Under the pieces are notes generated by a model. The model saw only the letters and a program-made list of their open reading frames with translations. It did not search any database and was not told the origin of the DNA. The position numbers and the translations under genes were made by a program. DNA of 64,000 nt from Thermodesulfovibrionales bacterium (GTDB taxonomy: Bacteria; Nitrospirota; Thermodesulfovibrionia; Thermodesulfovibrionales; SM23-35), in the NCBI GenBank assembly GCA_031082155.1, contig JAVHLL010000008.1, positions 1 through 64,000 on the forward strand. Direction: 5' to 3'. Positions 50,602 to 59,349 of the stretch are shown here, piece after piece. Position 1 is the stretch's first letter. Each line of letters starts with the position of its first letter.

Positions 50602-51957
50602 CTATTGAGTAATATTTAAAGGACTAGTAATTCTTTTTACAAACTCACAAGCAATTTCTTTGGCTATTTCTGATACAGCTTTACTCGAATCAACTTTATA
50701 GAAGCATGAATACTTGTATGTTAAGTTGTTATATTCCACAAGTTGTCTTGATATTTCTTCTATAGGAAGTTCTTGCTTTCTTTTATAAATAATTTCAGCC
50801 TTATTATCGAGGAAAATTACTATAGCTGGCATAGGCAATAATTTCATTAATGTTATCGGTATTATTTTGGGCAGCTTTATTCTTGCACGTGCCGGATCAA
50901 CAATGAAATCATAGTAATACCTATCAAAAATTACTATTTTATTTCTAGCAAATAATGGCTTTACCTTAATCAGATAACCTATTGTGTAATCGATGAAATA
51001 ATATAGTAATCTGAAAATTGATAAAATTACCCCTGATGGTTTAGCCCTATGTGGTTTAGTAAAATCTTCTTCTATGCCTTTATGTCTACCTAAACTGAAA
51101 AGTTTTTTAAGATTAGGCAATAATAATGGTCGAAAATGGAAAACACATATATTTGAATGTTTCGTCTTAAATACGTCTACAAACAAGTCTGTTAGTGCAT
51201 TGATAATAGTAGTCTTACCAGTTCCATCAGGACCTATAATAGACAAGAAATAGCGTGTGGCAAATAATCTCAACTTAATTTCATGCAGGTAAAATAATGC
51301 TAAATTTGATAAAAACTTAATTGTTCTTTTTTTTACATTATTCAAGTAAAGAGAAAATATAATTTTTTTTCTAAACTTTACCGTTTCATCTAACTTTCCT
51401 GATTCGAAAAAGGGAGTTAACTGTTGCGTTAATTTCTCTCCAAATGCATTAATGCAAAGTTTGCTAAAGGTTTCCATTCCTTTTTGTGCATTAGAAAGGA
51501 TCGCATATCTATATTTATCCTTGATAAGTCCACCACTTAAAAGAGGTGAAAGCCAGGAAATAAATGCTTCTTGTGTTGGAGACGGGATATAAAAATTCTT
51601 AAATTGTCTTTCCCCCGATAGAATCTCTTCACCACAAAGATATATTGCTCCTTTCCATTCTTCATCCTGATGAAAATCAAGTGCCAATGAAAATATATTA
51701 TTGTCCTTAAATTTAAATAAAAAATATCTGGTCATATATTGTCTCTTTATTACGTTTATGTAATGAAAATTGTAATGTGTCGCCATTTTAAGAATAATTT
51801 CATAATTCATCTTAAACGCTTTTCGTTCAATCAGCATATCTATATCTGCTCCAATATTTTCTTCTGGCAGTTTTTCATAATTTCTCAAAATACAATATTG
51901 GACACCAAGCCTTTCATATTCTCTAAATAAATAATTAAGGCAATCGCGTAATAGCAT
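50602..51957 (-). CDS. nucleotidyltransferase-like domain fused to thymidylate kinase-like P-loop kinase
   Basis: Start at MLLRDCLNYLFREYERLGVQYCILRNYEKLPEENIGADIDMLIER (NTase-like); P-loop SIIGPDGTGKTTIINALTDLF, IVIFDRYYYDFIVDPAR. Track extends to 52011. Confidence 0.75.
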   Translation of the reverse strand: MLLRDCLNYLFREYERLGVQYCILRNYEKLPEENIGADIDMLIERKAFKMNYEIILKMATHYNFHYINVIKRQYMTRYFLFKFKDNNIFSLALDFHQDEEWKGAIYLCGEEILSGERQFKNFYIPSPTQEAFISWLSPLLSGGLIKDKYRYAILSNAQKGMETFSKLCINAFGEKLTQQLTPFFESGKLDETVKFRKKIIFSLYLNNVKKRTIKFLSNLALFYLHEIKLRLFATRYFLSIIGPDGTGKTTIINALTDLFVDVFKTKHSNICVFHFRPLLLPNLKKLFSLGRHKGIEEDFTKPHRAKPSGVILSIFRLLYYFIDYTIGYLIKVKPLFARNKIVIFDRYYYDFIVDPARARIKLPKIIPITLMKLLPMPAIVIFLDNKAEIIYKRKQELPIEEISRQLVEYNNLTYKYSCFYKVDSSKAVSEIAKEIACEFVKRITSPLNITQ

Positions 51958-53098
51958 CAGAAGCCCTTTTATATATCTCGCAAAATTTATTTGATATTTC
52001 AGACCATGCAAATTCCCGCTCTATCATTTTTCTTCCATTTCGTCCCATACCAGACAAGTTAATATTATTTGAGAATGCCTCTATTATCTTTTCTGATATG
52101 TCAATCGGATCCAAATCAACTATGAATCCCGCATTATATTCCCTTATCTTATCTCCTAAATTGGTTTCATTAGAAACTATACAAGGCTTAGAGCAAGCAA
52201 GTGCTTCGAGAATACCTATTGGCATTCCTTCCCAACGTGAACTCTGTATGAAAATATCTGAATCTGCAAGAAGCCCATATTTTCGTTCACCGTACATAGG
52301 TTCAAATACATGTACTTTACCATGTAAATCCAAAGTTTGTATGAGATTCATAACTATTTGAAGTCCGCCCCTGTGGTCTGGTCCAACAATTATTAGCTTA
52401 AGATCATGCACTTTCTGAGCAGCTTTTGAAAATCCTTTCAAAAGCAGATCTAACCCTTTATGTTTTGGATCAATTCTACCAATGAAAATCAGTATTTTGT
52501 ATCTTTCAGCCCCAGGGACTATCGTGCTTAATTCTCCAGTTAGAGGCTTTGTTGGGATAGATGCCAAATCAACACCATTTGGAATAATAAAGATTTTTTC
52601 TCTTTTTACTCCATACTCAATTATATCTTTTGTTTCTTGAGGACCAAGTGAGTGTATAGCAGCAGCATGCGAAACTATATTTAGTTCGAATATATATTTA
52701 TAGACAGTCTTTATTAAATAATTTCTCGAAAGACCTTCTGGCGAAAGAATCCCGTGACTTGATACAATATATGGTATCCCTTTTCTTAATAATGTTCGAG
52801 TAGCAAATACATGTTCCGGTATATAATGTCCATGGAAATGAAAAATAATGTTTTTATAATTTAATTTCTCAAATACCTTCCTTAAATCTTTACTAAGAAT
52901 AAATCTTGTTCTAGTTTTAGGAAAATATTTATTCAAAATATTTTCTTTTTCTTCTTCTCCTAAACGATCAGTAATAGACCAAACTTCTACATTATGACCT
53001 GCCGCGCTTTGATTTTTCCCAAGATTGTAAACAACCTTTACAATTCCATTCTTACTCTCCGGTTTAGCTTTACCTATAAGAAAGTGAATTATTTTCAT
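51935..53098 (-). CDS. glycosyltransferase family 4
   Basis: 387 aa; IIFHFHGHYIPEHVFA, IPNGVDLASIP, GRIDPKHKGLDLLLKGF, SRWEGMPIGILEALACSKPCIVS. Confidence 0.92.
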   Translation of the reverse strand: MKIIHFLIGKAKPESKNGIVKVVYNLGKNQSAAGHNVEVWSITDRLGEEEKENILNKYFPKTRTRFILSKDLRKVFEKLNYKNIIFHFHGHYIPEHVFATRTLLRKGIPYIVSSHGILSPEGLSRNYLIKTVYKYIFELNIVSHAAAIHSLGPQETKDIIEYGVKREKIFIIPNGVDLASIPTKPLTGELSTIVPGAERYKILIFIGRIDPKHKGLDLLLKGFSKAAQKVHDLKLIIVGPDHRGGLQIVMNLIQTLDLHGKVHVFEPMYGERKYGLLADSDIFIQSSRWEGMPIGILEALACSKPCIVSNETNLGDKIREYNAGFIVDLDPIDISEKIIEAFSNNINLSGMGRNGRKMIEREFAWSEISNKFCEIYKRASDAITRLP

Positions 53099-54354
53099 CT
53101 TGTCATTTCTTTTGAGAATAGTTTCATACCCATATAGCTATAAAATAAAACAAATAATCCAGCTAATAAAATACCAATCACTGCTCCTTCTAATTTCAAA
53201 TAGTGAATTAAAGGAATAGATACAAATGCAGTAATTATACTTGACCCTATGTACGCATTAAAAATTACTCGAGTCTTTTGAATGACCCTAAGCCCATAAT
53301 TTAAAACTAGTGATATAGTATTTACTATGTAACTAATAGCAAATATTATTAAGAGATAACCATATCCAGCGTAGCGATCCTTATAGAATAAATTTAGTAT
53401 ATACTCTGGCATTGAACAAATAATAATTCCATAAAAAGCTATTAAAGCTACCAAAACAAAAGCCATTTTACCAAGGAATTCCTTTAATTTTGAGAACCCA
53501 CCAGAAATGTATCTATTTGTAGCAATTTGAGGCACAAAATTCGTGAATCCACTAAGGAATATATGTGTTGGTCCAAATACATTTTGCACAGCTCTTAAAG
53601 CTCCTGAAGCAGAAGGACCGAGCATAAGAGCTGAGATAAACAGATATGCTTGACTTGATGTATAGGTTGCCAAATTTGATGCGAGAAGCCATTTGCCGTA
53701 AATCCAATTTTTTTTAGCTACATTTCTTAAATCTAATGACTGCATATTCCAAATCCCTTTAATTTGATAAAGGCCGAATAATAAAGCTATTCCTGAAGTA
53801 ATTCCAATAGTTAAAAAAGCGGATTCCCATGATAATTTATTGAATTTAAATAAAATTACAATTCCTATCATTTGTGTCCCATAACATATAAAATCATTAA
53901 GTAGTGCCTTGCTATTTTCTAAAACAGCAAAAAGATTTCTTCTAATATACTCCTGTCCCATGTACATGAATATGATAAGAGACATAACAATGATCATTTT
54001 CCCAATCATAAAATTGTTAAATAGAATCCCTATTGACAGCATTATAATCGTAAGAATCAGACCAAGATATACTTGAAGAATTGCTAACGAACTAAAGTAT
54101 GCTTGTTTGTTCTGCCCTTCAAGTGGTGCACTGAGAACCATCATTGGACTAGTAATAATACTGTATTGAATACTGTTCACGAAAATCATGATTGCATATC
54201 CAAGAGAAAATATTCCAAATTCATACTGACTAATATTTCTTGCGAGAAAAAAAGCAACAAAAAAATTAGAAATTGATACAATAGCCTGATCGATAATAGC
54301 CCAATAACCTGTTTTTGCAGTTTTTCCAGTGATTATTTTTTTGATTTCTTGCAA
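53095..54354 (-). CDS. polysaccharide flippase (Wzx/MATE-like)
   Basis: 419 aa, about 12 TMs; TGYWAIIDQAIVSISNFFVAFFLARNISQYEFGIFSLGYA. Confidence 0.88.
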   Translation of the reverse strand: MQEIKKIITGKTAKTGYWAIIDQAIVSISNFFVAFFLARNISQYEFGIFSLGYAIMIFVNSIQYSIITSPMMVLSAPLEGQNKQAYFSSLAILQVYLGLILTIIMLSIGILFNNFMIGKMIIVMSLIIFMYMGQEYIRRNLFAVLENSKALLNDFICYGTQMIGIVILFKFNKLSWESAFLTIGITSGIALLFGLYQIKGIWNMQSLDLRNVAKKNWIYGKWLLASNLATYTSSQAYLFISALMLGPSASGALRAVQNVFGPTHIFLSGFTNFVPQIATNRYISGGFSKLKEFLGKMAFVLVALIAFYGIIICSMPEYILNLFYKDRYAGYGYLLIIFAISYIVNTISLVLNYGLRVIQKTRVIFNAYIGSSIITAFVSIPLIHYLKLEGAVIGILLAGLFVLFYSYMGMKLFSKEMTR

Positions 54355-54525
54355 AGAAACAACCTTTCAAAGAGCATTGACGGCATTAACAGCATGGGGG
54401 AATTTCTTTACTATTGATAACGCTTGTAAGCACTGTCAAGTCTTTTCTGTAAATTCTCATCAGGGCTTTATTCTCAACGGTTTTCATGAATCCGATTATG
54501 CGGCAATCCTCTGAATTCTTGATGC

Positions 54526-54570
54526 ATGGGTCAGTCTTATGGGTCAGTCTTATGGGGTCAGCCCTTGAAT
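54526..54570. repeat. tandem copies of GGGTCAG-type short repeat
   Basis: atgggtcagtctt-atgggtcagtctt-atggggtcagcccttgaa. Confidence 0.7.
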
Positions 54571-54607
54571 GGTGACAAACATGAGAACCGAGGATCGAGA
54601 AATGAGG

Positions 54608-54997
54608 TTAGCGTAACCATGGGATTTCCATCTCATGTTCAATTTGCCTATTTAAGCACCGGATTCTGTCATGCGCTATCCGCACGACGCAACCTATCCT
54701 CTTTGTTTTTGTATTGAAATGAGTATGTCTAAGAATCCTACGGATAAAGCTTGCAACTTCAAATTGTTCTACTTCAAAAATCATCAGACAATAATGAGGA
54801 TGGCAATTCTTTTGTTTGTAGAAACCAAGGTCTCTGGTGAAAAATGTTGCAGGTTTACTCTTATGGAGAAAAGAAACGATTGAAGTGTCGGACATCCCCT
54901 GTTTTCCGATTTCATGCCCTATTTGCCGACAGTGAATTCTCCAGGAACGTAAAAGCAGTCTCTGACTCTCAGGAATATTCTCATCAAGGATATACAT
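54608..54997 (-). CDS. DUF5615 PIN-like protein (putative toxin partner)
   Basis: 129 aa; MYILDENIPESQRLLLR, TFFTRDLGFYK; downstream of a DUF433-like gene. Confidence 0.7.
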   Translation of the reverse strand: MYILDENIPESQRLLLRSWRIHCRQIGHEIGKQGMSDTSIVSFLHKSKPATFFTRDLGFYKQKNCHPHYCLMIFEVEQFEVASFIRRILRHTHFNTKTKRIGCVVRIAHDRIRCLNRQIEHEMEIPWLR

Positions 54998-55001
54998 TCT
55001 T

Positions 55002-55244
55002 TCAGGCTACGGCAAGTTCAGGAGCACGGCTTATGAGCGCTTTCCTTGCAAGCTTTATCGCTTCAGCAATAGCTTCCCTGGACAACGATCCCCTCCATTC
55101 TTCGATAATTGCATCCCATGACATGCCGTTTGCTACCTGTTCGAGTACATCAGCGACTAAAATGCGTGTGCCCCGAAAAACCGGGCTTCCATGACAAATT
55201 CTCGAATCAGTTACTATATATCTTCCTATCGTTTTTGCAGCCAT
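55002..55244 (-). CDS. DUF433-domain antitoxin-like protein
   Basis: 80 aa; YIVTDSRICHGSPVFRGTRILVADVLEQVANGMSWDAIIEEW. Confidence 0.85.
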   Translation of the reverse strand: MAAKTIGRYIVTDSRICHGSPVFRGTRILVADVLEQVANGMSWDAIIEEWRGSLSREAIAEAIKLARKALISRAPELAVA

Positions 55245-55394
55245 ATCTCCACCTCCATTTGTATTATGACTTTTCCCGAATTACATTACAAGCTACCAGA
55301 TGGGAAGACGAAAAGCTGATTGTTTAAACGGCAAAAACTGCTTCTCACAGGGTCAGCTCTCCACTTTGCACATTTAATAACCGTAAAGCGTGAA

Positions 55395-55506
55395 GCGTTC
55401 ATAGCGTTCGTTGAGTTCATAGCGTTCGTTGAGTTCATAGCGTTCGTTGAGTTTATTGCGTTTGTTGGGTTTATTGTGTTTATAGAGTTCTTTGCGTTTA
55501 TAGGGT
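55395..55506. repeat. 9-bp-period degenerate tandem array (GNGTTYNTW)
   Basis: gcgttcata gcgttcgtt gagttcata gcgttcgtt gagttcata gcgttcgtt gagtttatt gcgtttgtt gggtttatt gtgtttata gagttcttt gcgtttata. Confidence 0.9.
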
Positions 55507-55560
55507 CAAGTCAGTTGATAGTTCATAGCTCATAGCAAGTAAAACCGTAAAAAGCACATC

Positions 55561-55875
55561 TTATGCAATCTTTCTGTGCAGTTCCTTGTAAGGCCTGATT
55601 TTTTGGAGCACAGTCTGCTTTCTCTTTCTTGCGGTATAGAGATCATGCTGATTCTGAAGATTCAGCCAAAGCTCTGGCGTTGTTCCGAAGTACCGGGAGA
55701 GCTTAATCGCCATTTCAGGGCTAATGTTTCTCTTTTCATTCACAATCTCATTGATAGTCCTGAATGTTGTACTTAGTTCTTGCGCCAGTTGCGATTGTGA
55801 CAGTCCGAGTGGCTCCAGAAATTCTTCCTTTAATATTTCACCCGGATGTGTCGGTTTCCTTCTCACGCTCGACAT
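55561..55875 (-). CDS. higA: HigA-family addiction module antitoxin (XRE)
   Basis: 104 aa; RKPTHPGEILKEEFLEPLGLSQSQLAQELSTTFRTINEIVNEKRNISPEMAIKLSRYFGTTPELWLNLQ. Confidence 0.93.
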   Translation of the reverse strand: MSSVRRKPTHPGEILKEEFLEPLGLSQSQLAQELSTTFRTINEIVNEKRNISPEMAIKLSRYFGTTPELWLNLQNQHDLYTARKRKQTVLQKIRPYKELHRKIA

Positions 55876-55892
55876 CTTGTTATCACTCCTCT

Positions 55893-56174
55893 CTAATGAT
55901 AATCGGTAATTTTTACTTCATACGCATCAGATTCCTTGAATCGGAATATTATCCGGTACTGATCATTAATTCTGATGCTATATTTCCCTTTATATTTGCC
56001 TTTCAGTGCTTCAAGCCGGTTGCCGGGAGGTGCTTTTAAATCCTCCAACGTCCTTGCCGCATTCAAATAATCCAGTTTTCTTATGCCTATACTGCAAACA
56101 GCTTTTGAGAATTTCCGGCTTTGGCCTGTTAGAAATAACTCTTCAGTATCCTTATCTGTAAAAGATCGAATCAC
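55893..56174 (-). CDS. higB: HigB-family RelE/ParE-type toxin
   Basis: 93 aa; MIRSFTDKDTEELF, LDYLNAARTLEDLKAPPGNRLEALKGKYKGKYSIRINDQYRIIFRF. Confidence 0.93.
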   Translation of the reverse strand: MIRSFTDKDTEELFLTGQSRKFSKAVCSIGIRKLDYLNAARTLEDLKAPPGNRLEALKGKYKGKYSIRINDQYRIIFRFKESDAYEVKITDYH

Positions 56175-56290
56175 TAATATATTACATTATAACACATAAC
56201 GGTTTAAATTTAACCAGGGTCAGGTCTCCACATTGGCACATTTAGCAGAGTCTCATGGGGTCAGCCCTTGAAAGTTGAAAGCATATAAAA

Positions 56291-56428
56291 ACGTTTATTG
56301 CGTTCTTTGCATTTGTTGAGTTTGTAGCGTTAATTGGGTTCATTGCGTTCATTGCGTTCGTTGAGTTTATTGCGTTCGTTGAGTTTATTGCGTTTATAGC
56401 GTTCATTGGGTTTGTTGGGTTTATTTTA
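56291..56428. repeat. second 9-bp-period degenerate tandem array, running into the 3' end of a four-helix-bundle gene
   Basis: ...gcgttcatt gcgttcatt gcgttcgtt gagtttatt gcgttcgtt gagtttatt gcgtttata gcgttcatt gggtttgtt gggtttatt; same unit as 55395-55506. Confidence 0.9.
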
Positions 56429-56789
56429 GGGTTGTGTTGAGGTATTTGATGAAGTTGGAGATTTTTCGCTGAACCTTGTCAATGTCTTCGTACAGAGTAT
56501 CAAATTGTTCTTGCTGTATGTACCCCTGATCAAGGGCAACATACAGATGGCTCTGGAGTTCAGCGGCAGAAGATTTCGCTATGAACAAAAACTGCATAAA
56601 TTCTTTATTGCCTTTCCGTGAGAATCCTTCGGCTATGTTCGCCATTATTGAAATCGCCGCCCTTTTTACCTGATCTATGAGGCTGAAATCTTTTTTAAAT
56701 CCATCAACGCGACAAACGCCATAAACGCTATTCACAATATCCCTTGCTTCTTTCCACGCCTCGATATCCTCAAATCGCTCGATTTTCAT
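56421..56789 (-). CDS. four-helix-bundle protein (S23/IVS-type family)
   Basis: 122 aa; FEDIEAWKEARDIVNSVYGVC, LIDQVKRAAISIMANIAEGFSRKGNKEFMQFLFIAKSSAAELQSHLYVALDQGYI. Confidence 0.92.
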   Translation of the reverse strand: MKIERFEDIEAWKEARDIVNSVYGVCRVDGFKKDFSLIDQVKRAAISIMANIAEGFSRKGNKEFMQFLFIAKSSAAELQSHLYVALDQGYIQQEQFDTLYEDIDKVQRKISNFIKYLNTTLK

Positions 56790-57095
56790 GCTAGAAACTG
56801 TTTAGGTTGTTCTGGGTCAATTTTGCGCATTAAAGTGGGCAAGTATTAAGGGACGTTGTTGAATAAAAGTTTTAGGGGTCAGACTTGTTTATTGCGTTAC
56901 ATCAGCCTTCAAGTTATTAAGCCATTCATATCATTTCATGTTTTTTATATATTCAGGGAACTGTATTGAAGAGATGGAATCAAATAGGTAATAGCGCAAT
57001 CAGTACTGAATTTCATTTGATGGGGCGAAGAATCAGGGTCAGGTCTCCACATTGCATATTGAAAGCTGTAAAACGTGAAGCGTGAGAGGCATTTC

Positions 57096-57305
57096 TTAAA
57101 CCTTCTCTTTTACGCCCGCCTGCTTTAATATCGACAGCAGTGTTCCTCTTGGAAGTTCTCTTTTATGATAGGGTACTGTAACTCTCTTTTTTGTTGTTTT
57201 GTTATAGTACACCCTGTGACTGCCTGTTTGATGATCAAGCTCAAATCCATTCTGCAGTAATAATCTAATGACTTTTTCAGCAGTGAGCGAAGGAATCTTA
57301 GGCAT
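57096..57305 (-). CDS. hicA: HicA-family mRNA interferase toxin
   Basis: 69 aa; IPSLTAEKVIRLLLQNGFELDHQTGSHRVYYN...VTVPYHKRELPRGTLLSILKQAGV. Confidence 0.93.
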   Translation of the reverse strand: MPKIPSLTAEKVIRLLLQNGFELDHQTGSHRVYYNKTTKKRVTVPYHKRELPRGTLLSILKQAGVKEKV

Positions 57306-57540
57306 ATTTCAGCGTTAGGACACCTTCAAAAGTATTCGAGTCGTCGAGAATCTCCTCCCCGTGCTTTTCAACACTTTTCAGGTATGCTTCGATTGCGTCC
57401 TTAGCCATTTCTTTTGCTTCGTCAATTGTTTCTCCGAAGGTTATGCAACCTGGCAGAGAAGGCACTATAACGGTATAGCCTCCTTCCGGTTCAGGCCTTA
57501 AAACAATCCGGTATGATAATTCTTTAATATTCATATGCAC
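57298..57540 (-). CDS. hicB: HicB-family antitoxin
   Basis: 80 aa; EPEGGYTVIVPSLPGCITFGETIDEAKEMAKDAIEAYLKSVEKHGEEI. Confidence 0.93.
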   Translation of the reverse strand: MHMNIKELSYRIVLRPEPEGGYTVIVPSLPGCITFGETIDEAKEMAKDAIEAYLKSVEKHGEEILDDSNTFEGVLTLKYA

Positions 57541-57683
57541 CTCGCAAATTTATTATACCATGCAGAAGCGAACAGAATAGAATCATTCGGGGATAATCAT
57601 GTCCAAGGTCAGACTTGTTTAAGGATTCATTCTGATAAAAAGCCCCTTTGGATAACGGCCGTGAAGCGTTAGACGGATAATTG

Positions 57684-57986
57684 TTACCGTGGATGTTTGT
57701 ACAAATCGTCATGATCAAGAATACGGAGCAAAAACATATCAGCTGACCAATCAGGACTTCCCGAAGACAATAATCGTGCAGGATCAAAGGATATCCTGTA
57801 TCTTTTGTCAACTCTTATTGACCAAGCTGTCGGATCATTGACAATCCGCTCAAGATTCAGTCCGGGATGGAAAGGATTTTTTTCAAGCAATGCCAAGGCT
57901 TTCGCTATTTTCTTTCTTGTTATCGCATTGGAACGGAACACTTCAATGTCATCGAGAAACTTCCTACTCGGGATGAGTTCCGGCAT
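57684..57986 (-). CDS. RelE/YafQ-like toxin
   Basis: 100 aa; IARKKIAKALALLEKNPFHPGLNLERI-type segment, AWSIRVDKRYRISFD, FLLRILDHDDLYKHP. Confidence 0.82.
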   Translation of the reverse strand: MPELIPSRKFLDDIEVFRSNAITRKKIAKALALLEKNPFHPGLNLERIVNDPTAWSIRVDKRYRISFDPARLLSSGSPDWSADMFLLRILDHDDLYKHPR

Positions 57987-58227
57987 TCTCTATGTCTCCG
58001 ACCATCCATTCCGGCAGTTTCCCCTTGCCACTCTTTCGTGCCTCCCCAAGCTTGGCAAGTCCTTTCTCGTTGAGCCTGATTGACGGATACACAGATACCG
58101 GCTGGAGCACAATGGCCCCTCCTTCCTCAACTTCCAGGTTCAAATATGATCCGCTTTCTATTCCAAGTTCTTTTCGAAGCGTCTTGGGTATATTGATACT
58201 TCCCCTCTTATCTACAGTTATAAGCAT
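57964..58227 (-). CDS. AbrB/MazE-type antitoxin
   Basis: 87 aa; VDKRGSINIPKTLRKELGIESGSYLNLEVEEGGAIVLQPV; overlaps toxin start. Confidence 0.88.
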   Translation of the reverse strand: MLITVDKRGSINIPKTLRKELGIESGSYLNLEVEEGGAIVLQPVSVYPSIRLNEKGLAKLGEARKSGKGKLPEWMVGDIENAGTHPE

Positions 58228-58295
58228 CCCTGTCTCCTTGATTGTCCTTTATTTATATTATATGCATATAATGACATATTGTCAATTTGACATTT

Positions 58296-59330
58296 TCACA
58301 TTTCTTCGATATGATAATACACCCTGTACCATTCAACGAATTTTTTGATGCCTTCCTCAATGCTTGTTGACGGTTTAAACCCGACATCTTTTTCCAGATC
58401 GTCTACGTCAGCATAGGTCGCCGGCACATCACCCGGCTGTATCGGCAGGAAGTTTTTTTCGGCTTTTTTTCCGATGTTCATTTCCAGCACTTCGATATAT
58501 TTCATGAGTTCGACAGGATTGTTATTGCCGATATTGTAAAGCTTGTACGGAGCGCAGCTTGCTGCCGGGTCAGGATGGTCTCCGCTCCACCGGGTTTCCG
58601 GTTTCGGGATATGGGCGAGGACCTTCACTACCCCTTCGACAATGTCATCGATATAGGTAAAATCCCTCTTCATCTTTCCGAAATTGAACACATCAATCGG
58701 TTTTCCCTCAAGAATAGCCCTGGTGAAGAGAAACAGAGCCATATCAGGTCTGCCCCACGGACCGTATACGGTGAAGAACCGCAAACCGGTTGTCGGTATT
58801 CCATACAGATAACTGTAGGTATGCGCCATCAGCTCATTCGACTTTTTTGTGGCGGCGTACAGAGAGATGGGGTGATCGACATTGTGATGCGTCGAAAAAG
58901 GCATTGTTGTATTCAGCCCGTATACAGAGCTTGAAGAGGCAAACACGAGATGCTTTACCCTATGATGCCTGCAGCCCTCCAGGATATTGAGGAAACCATA
59001 GATGTTGCTCTCGATATAGGCATAAGGGTTGATCAGGGAATATCTTACCCCTGCCTGCGCGGCGAGGTTGACCACAGAATCGAATTTTTCCTCCTGAAAA
59101 AGACCGAGGATTTTTTCCTTCTCCTCGAGTGGCAGCTTGATAAAATGAAAATTGGCATCGCCCTGCAACTGGGCCAGACGCGCCTCTTTCAGGCTTACGT
59201 CGTAATAGTTGTTGAGATTGTCTATGCCGACTACATGATGCTTTGCTTTCAGAAGTTTCCTGCATAAATGGAACCCGATAAACCCAGCGGCCCCTGTGAC
59301 AAGTATTTTTGAGGATTTGTCTTCCCGCAT
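58296..59330 (-). CDS. UDP-glucuronate 4-epimerase-like NAD-dependent epimerase
   Basis: ATG at 59330 ([27 protein letters not shown]); [65 protein letters not shown]. Confidence 0.93.
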   Translation of the reverse strand: MREDKSSKILVTGAAGFIGFHLCRKLLKAKHHVVGIDNLNNYYDVSLKEARLAQLQGDANFHFIKLPLEEKEKILGLFQEEKFDSVVNLAAQAGVRYSLINPYAYIESNIYGFLNILEGCRHHRVKHLVFASSSSVYGLNTTMPFSTHHNVDHPISLYAATKKSNELMAHTYSYLYGIPTTGLRFFTVYGPWGRPDMALFLFTRAILEGKPIDVFNFGKMKRDFTYIDDIVEGVVKVLAHIPKPETRWSGDHPDPAASCAPYKLYNIGNNNPVELMKYIEVLEMNIGKKAEKNFLPIQPGDVPATYADVDDLEKDVGFKPSTSIEEGIKKFVEWYRVYYHIEEM

Positions 59331-59349
59331 AATTAACCCCCGGCCTTTC

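Noticed and set aside
55320-55535. ORF encoding (FIAFVE)n repeat protein
   Set aside because: It is the translation of the 9-bp DNA array, with no plausible RBS or homology; treated as repeat DNA.
55395-56428. Possible CRISPR array from repeated GCGTTCGTTGAGTTTATT-like units
   Set aside because: Period is 9 bp with continuous degenerate units and no spacers; no cas genes nearby.
57524-57811. 95-aa minus-strand ORF overlapping hicB and the RelE-like toxin gene
   Set aside because: Overlaps intergenic and two well-supported genes; no motif.
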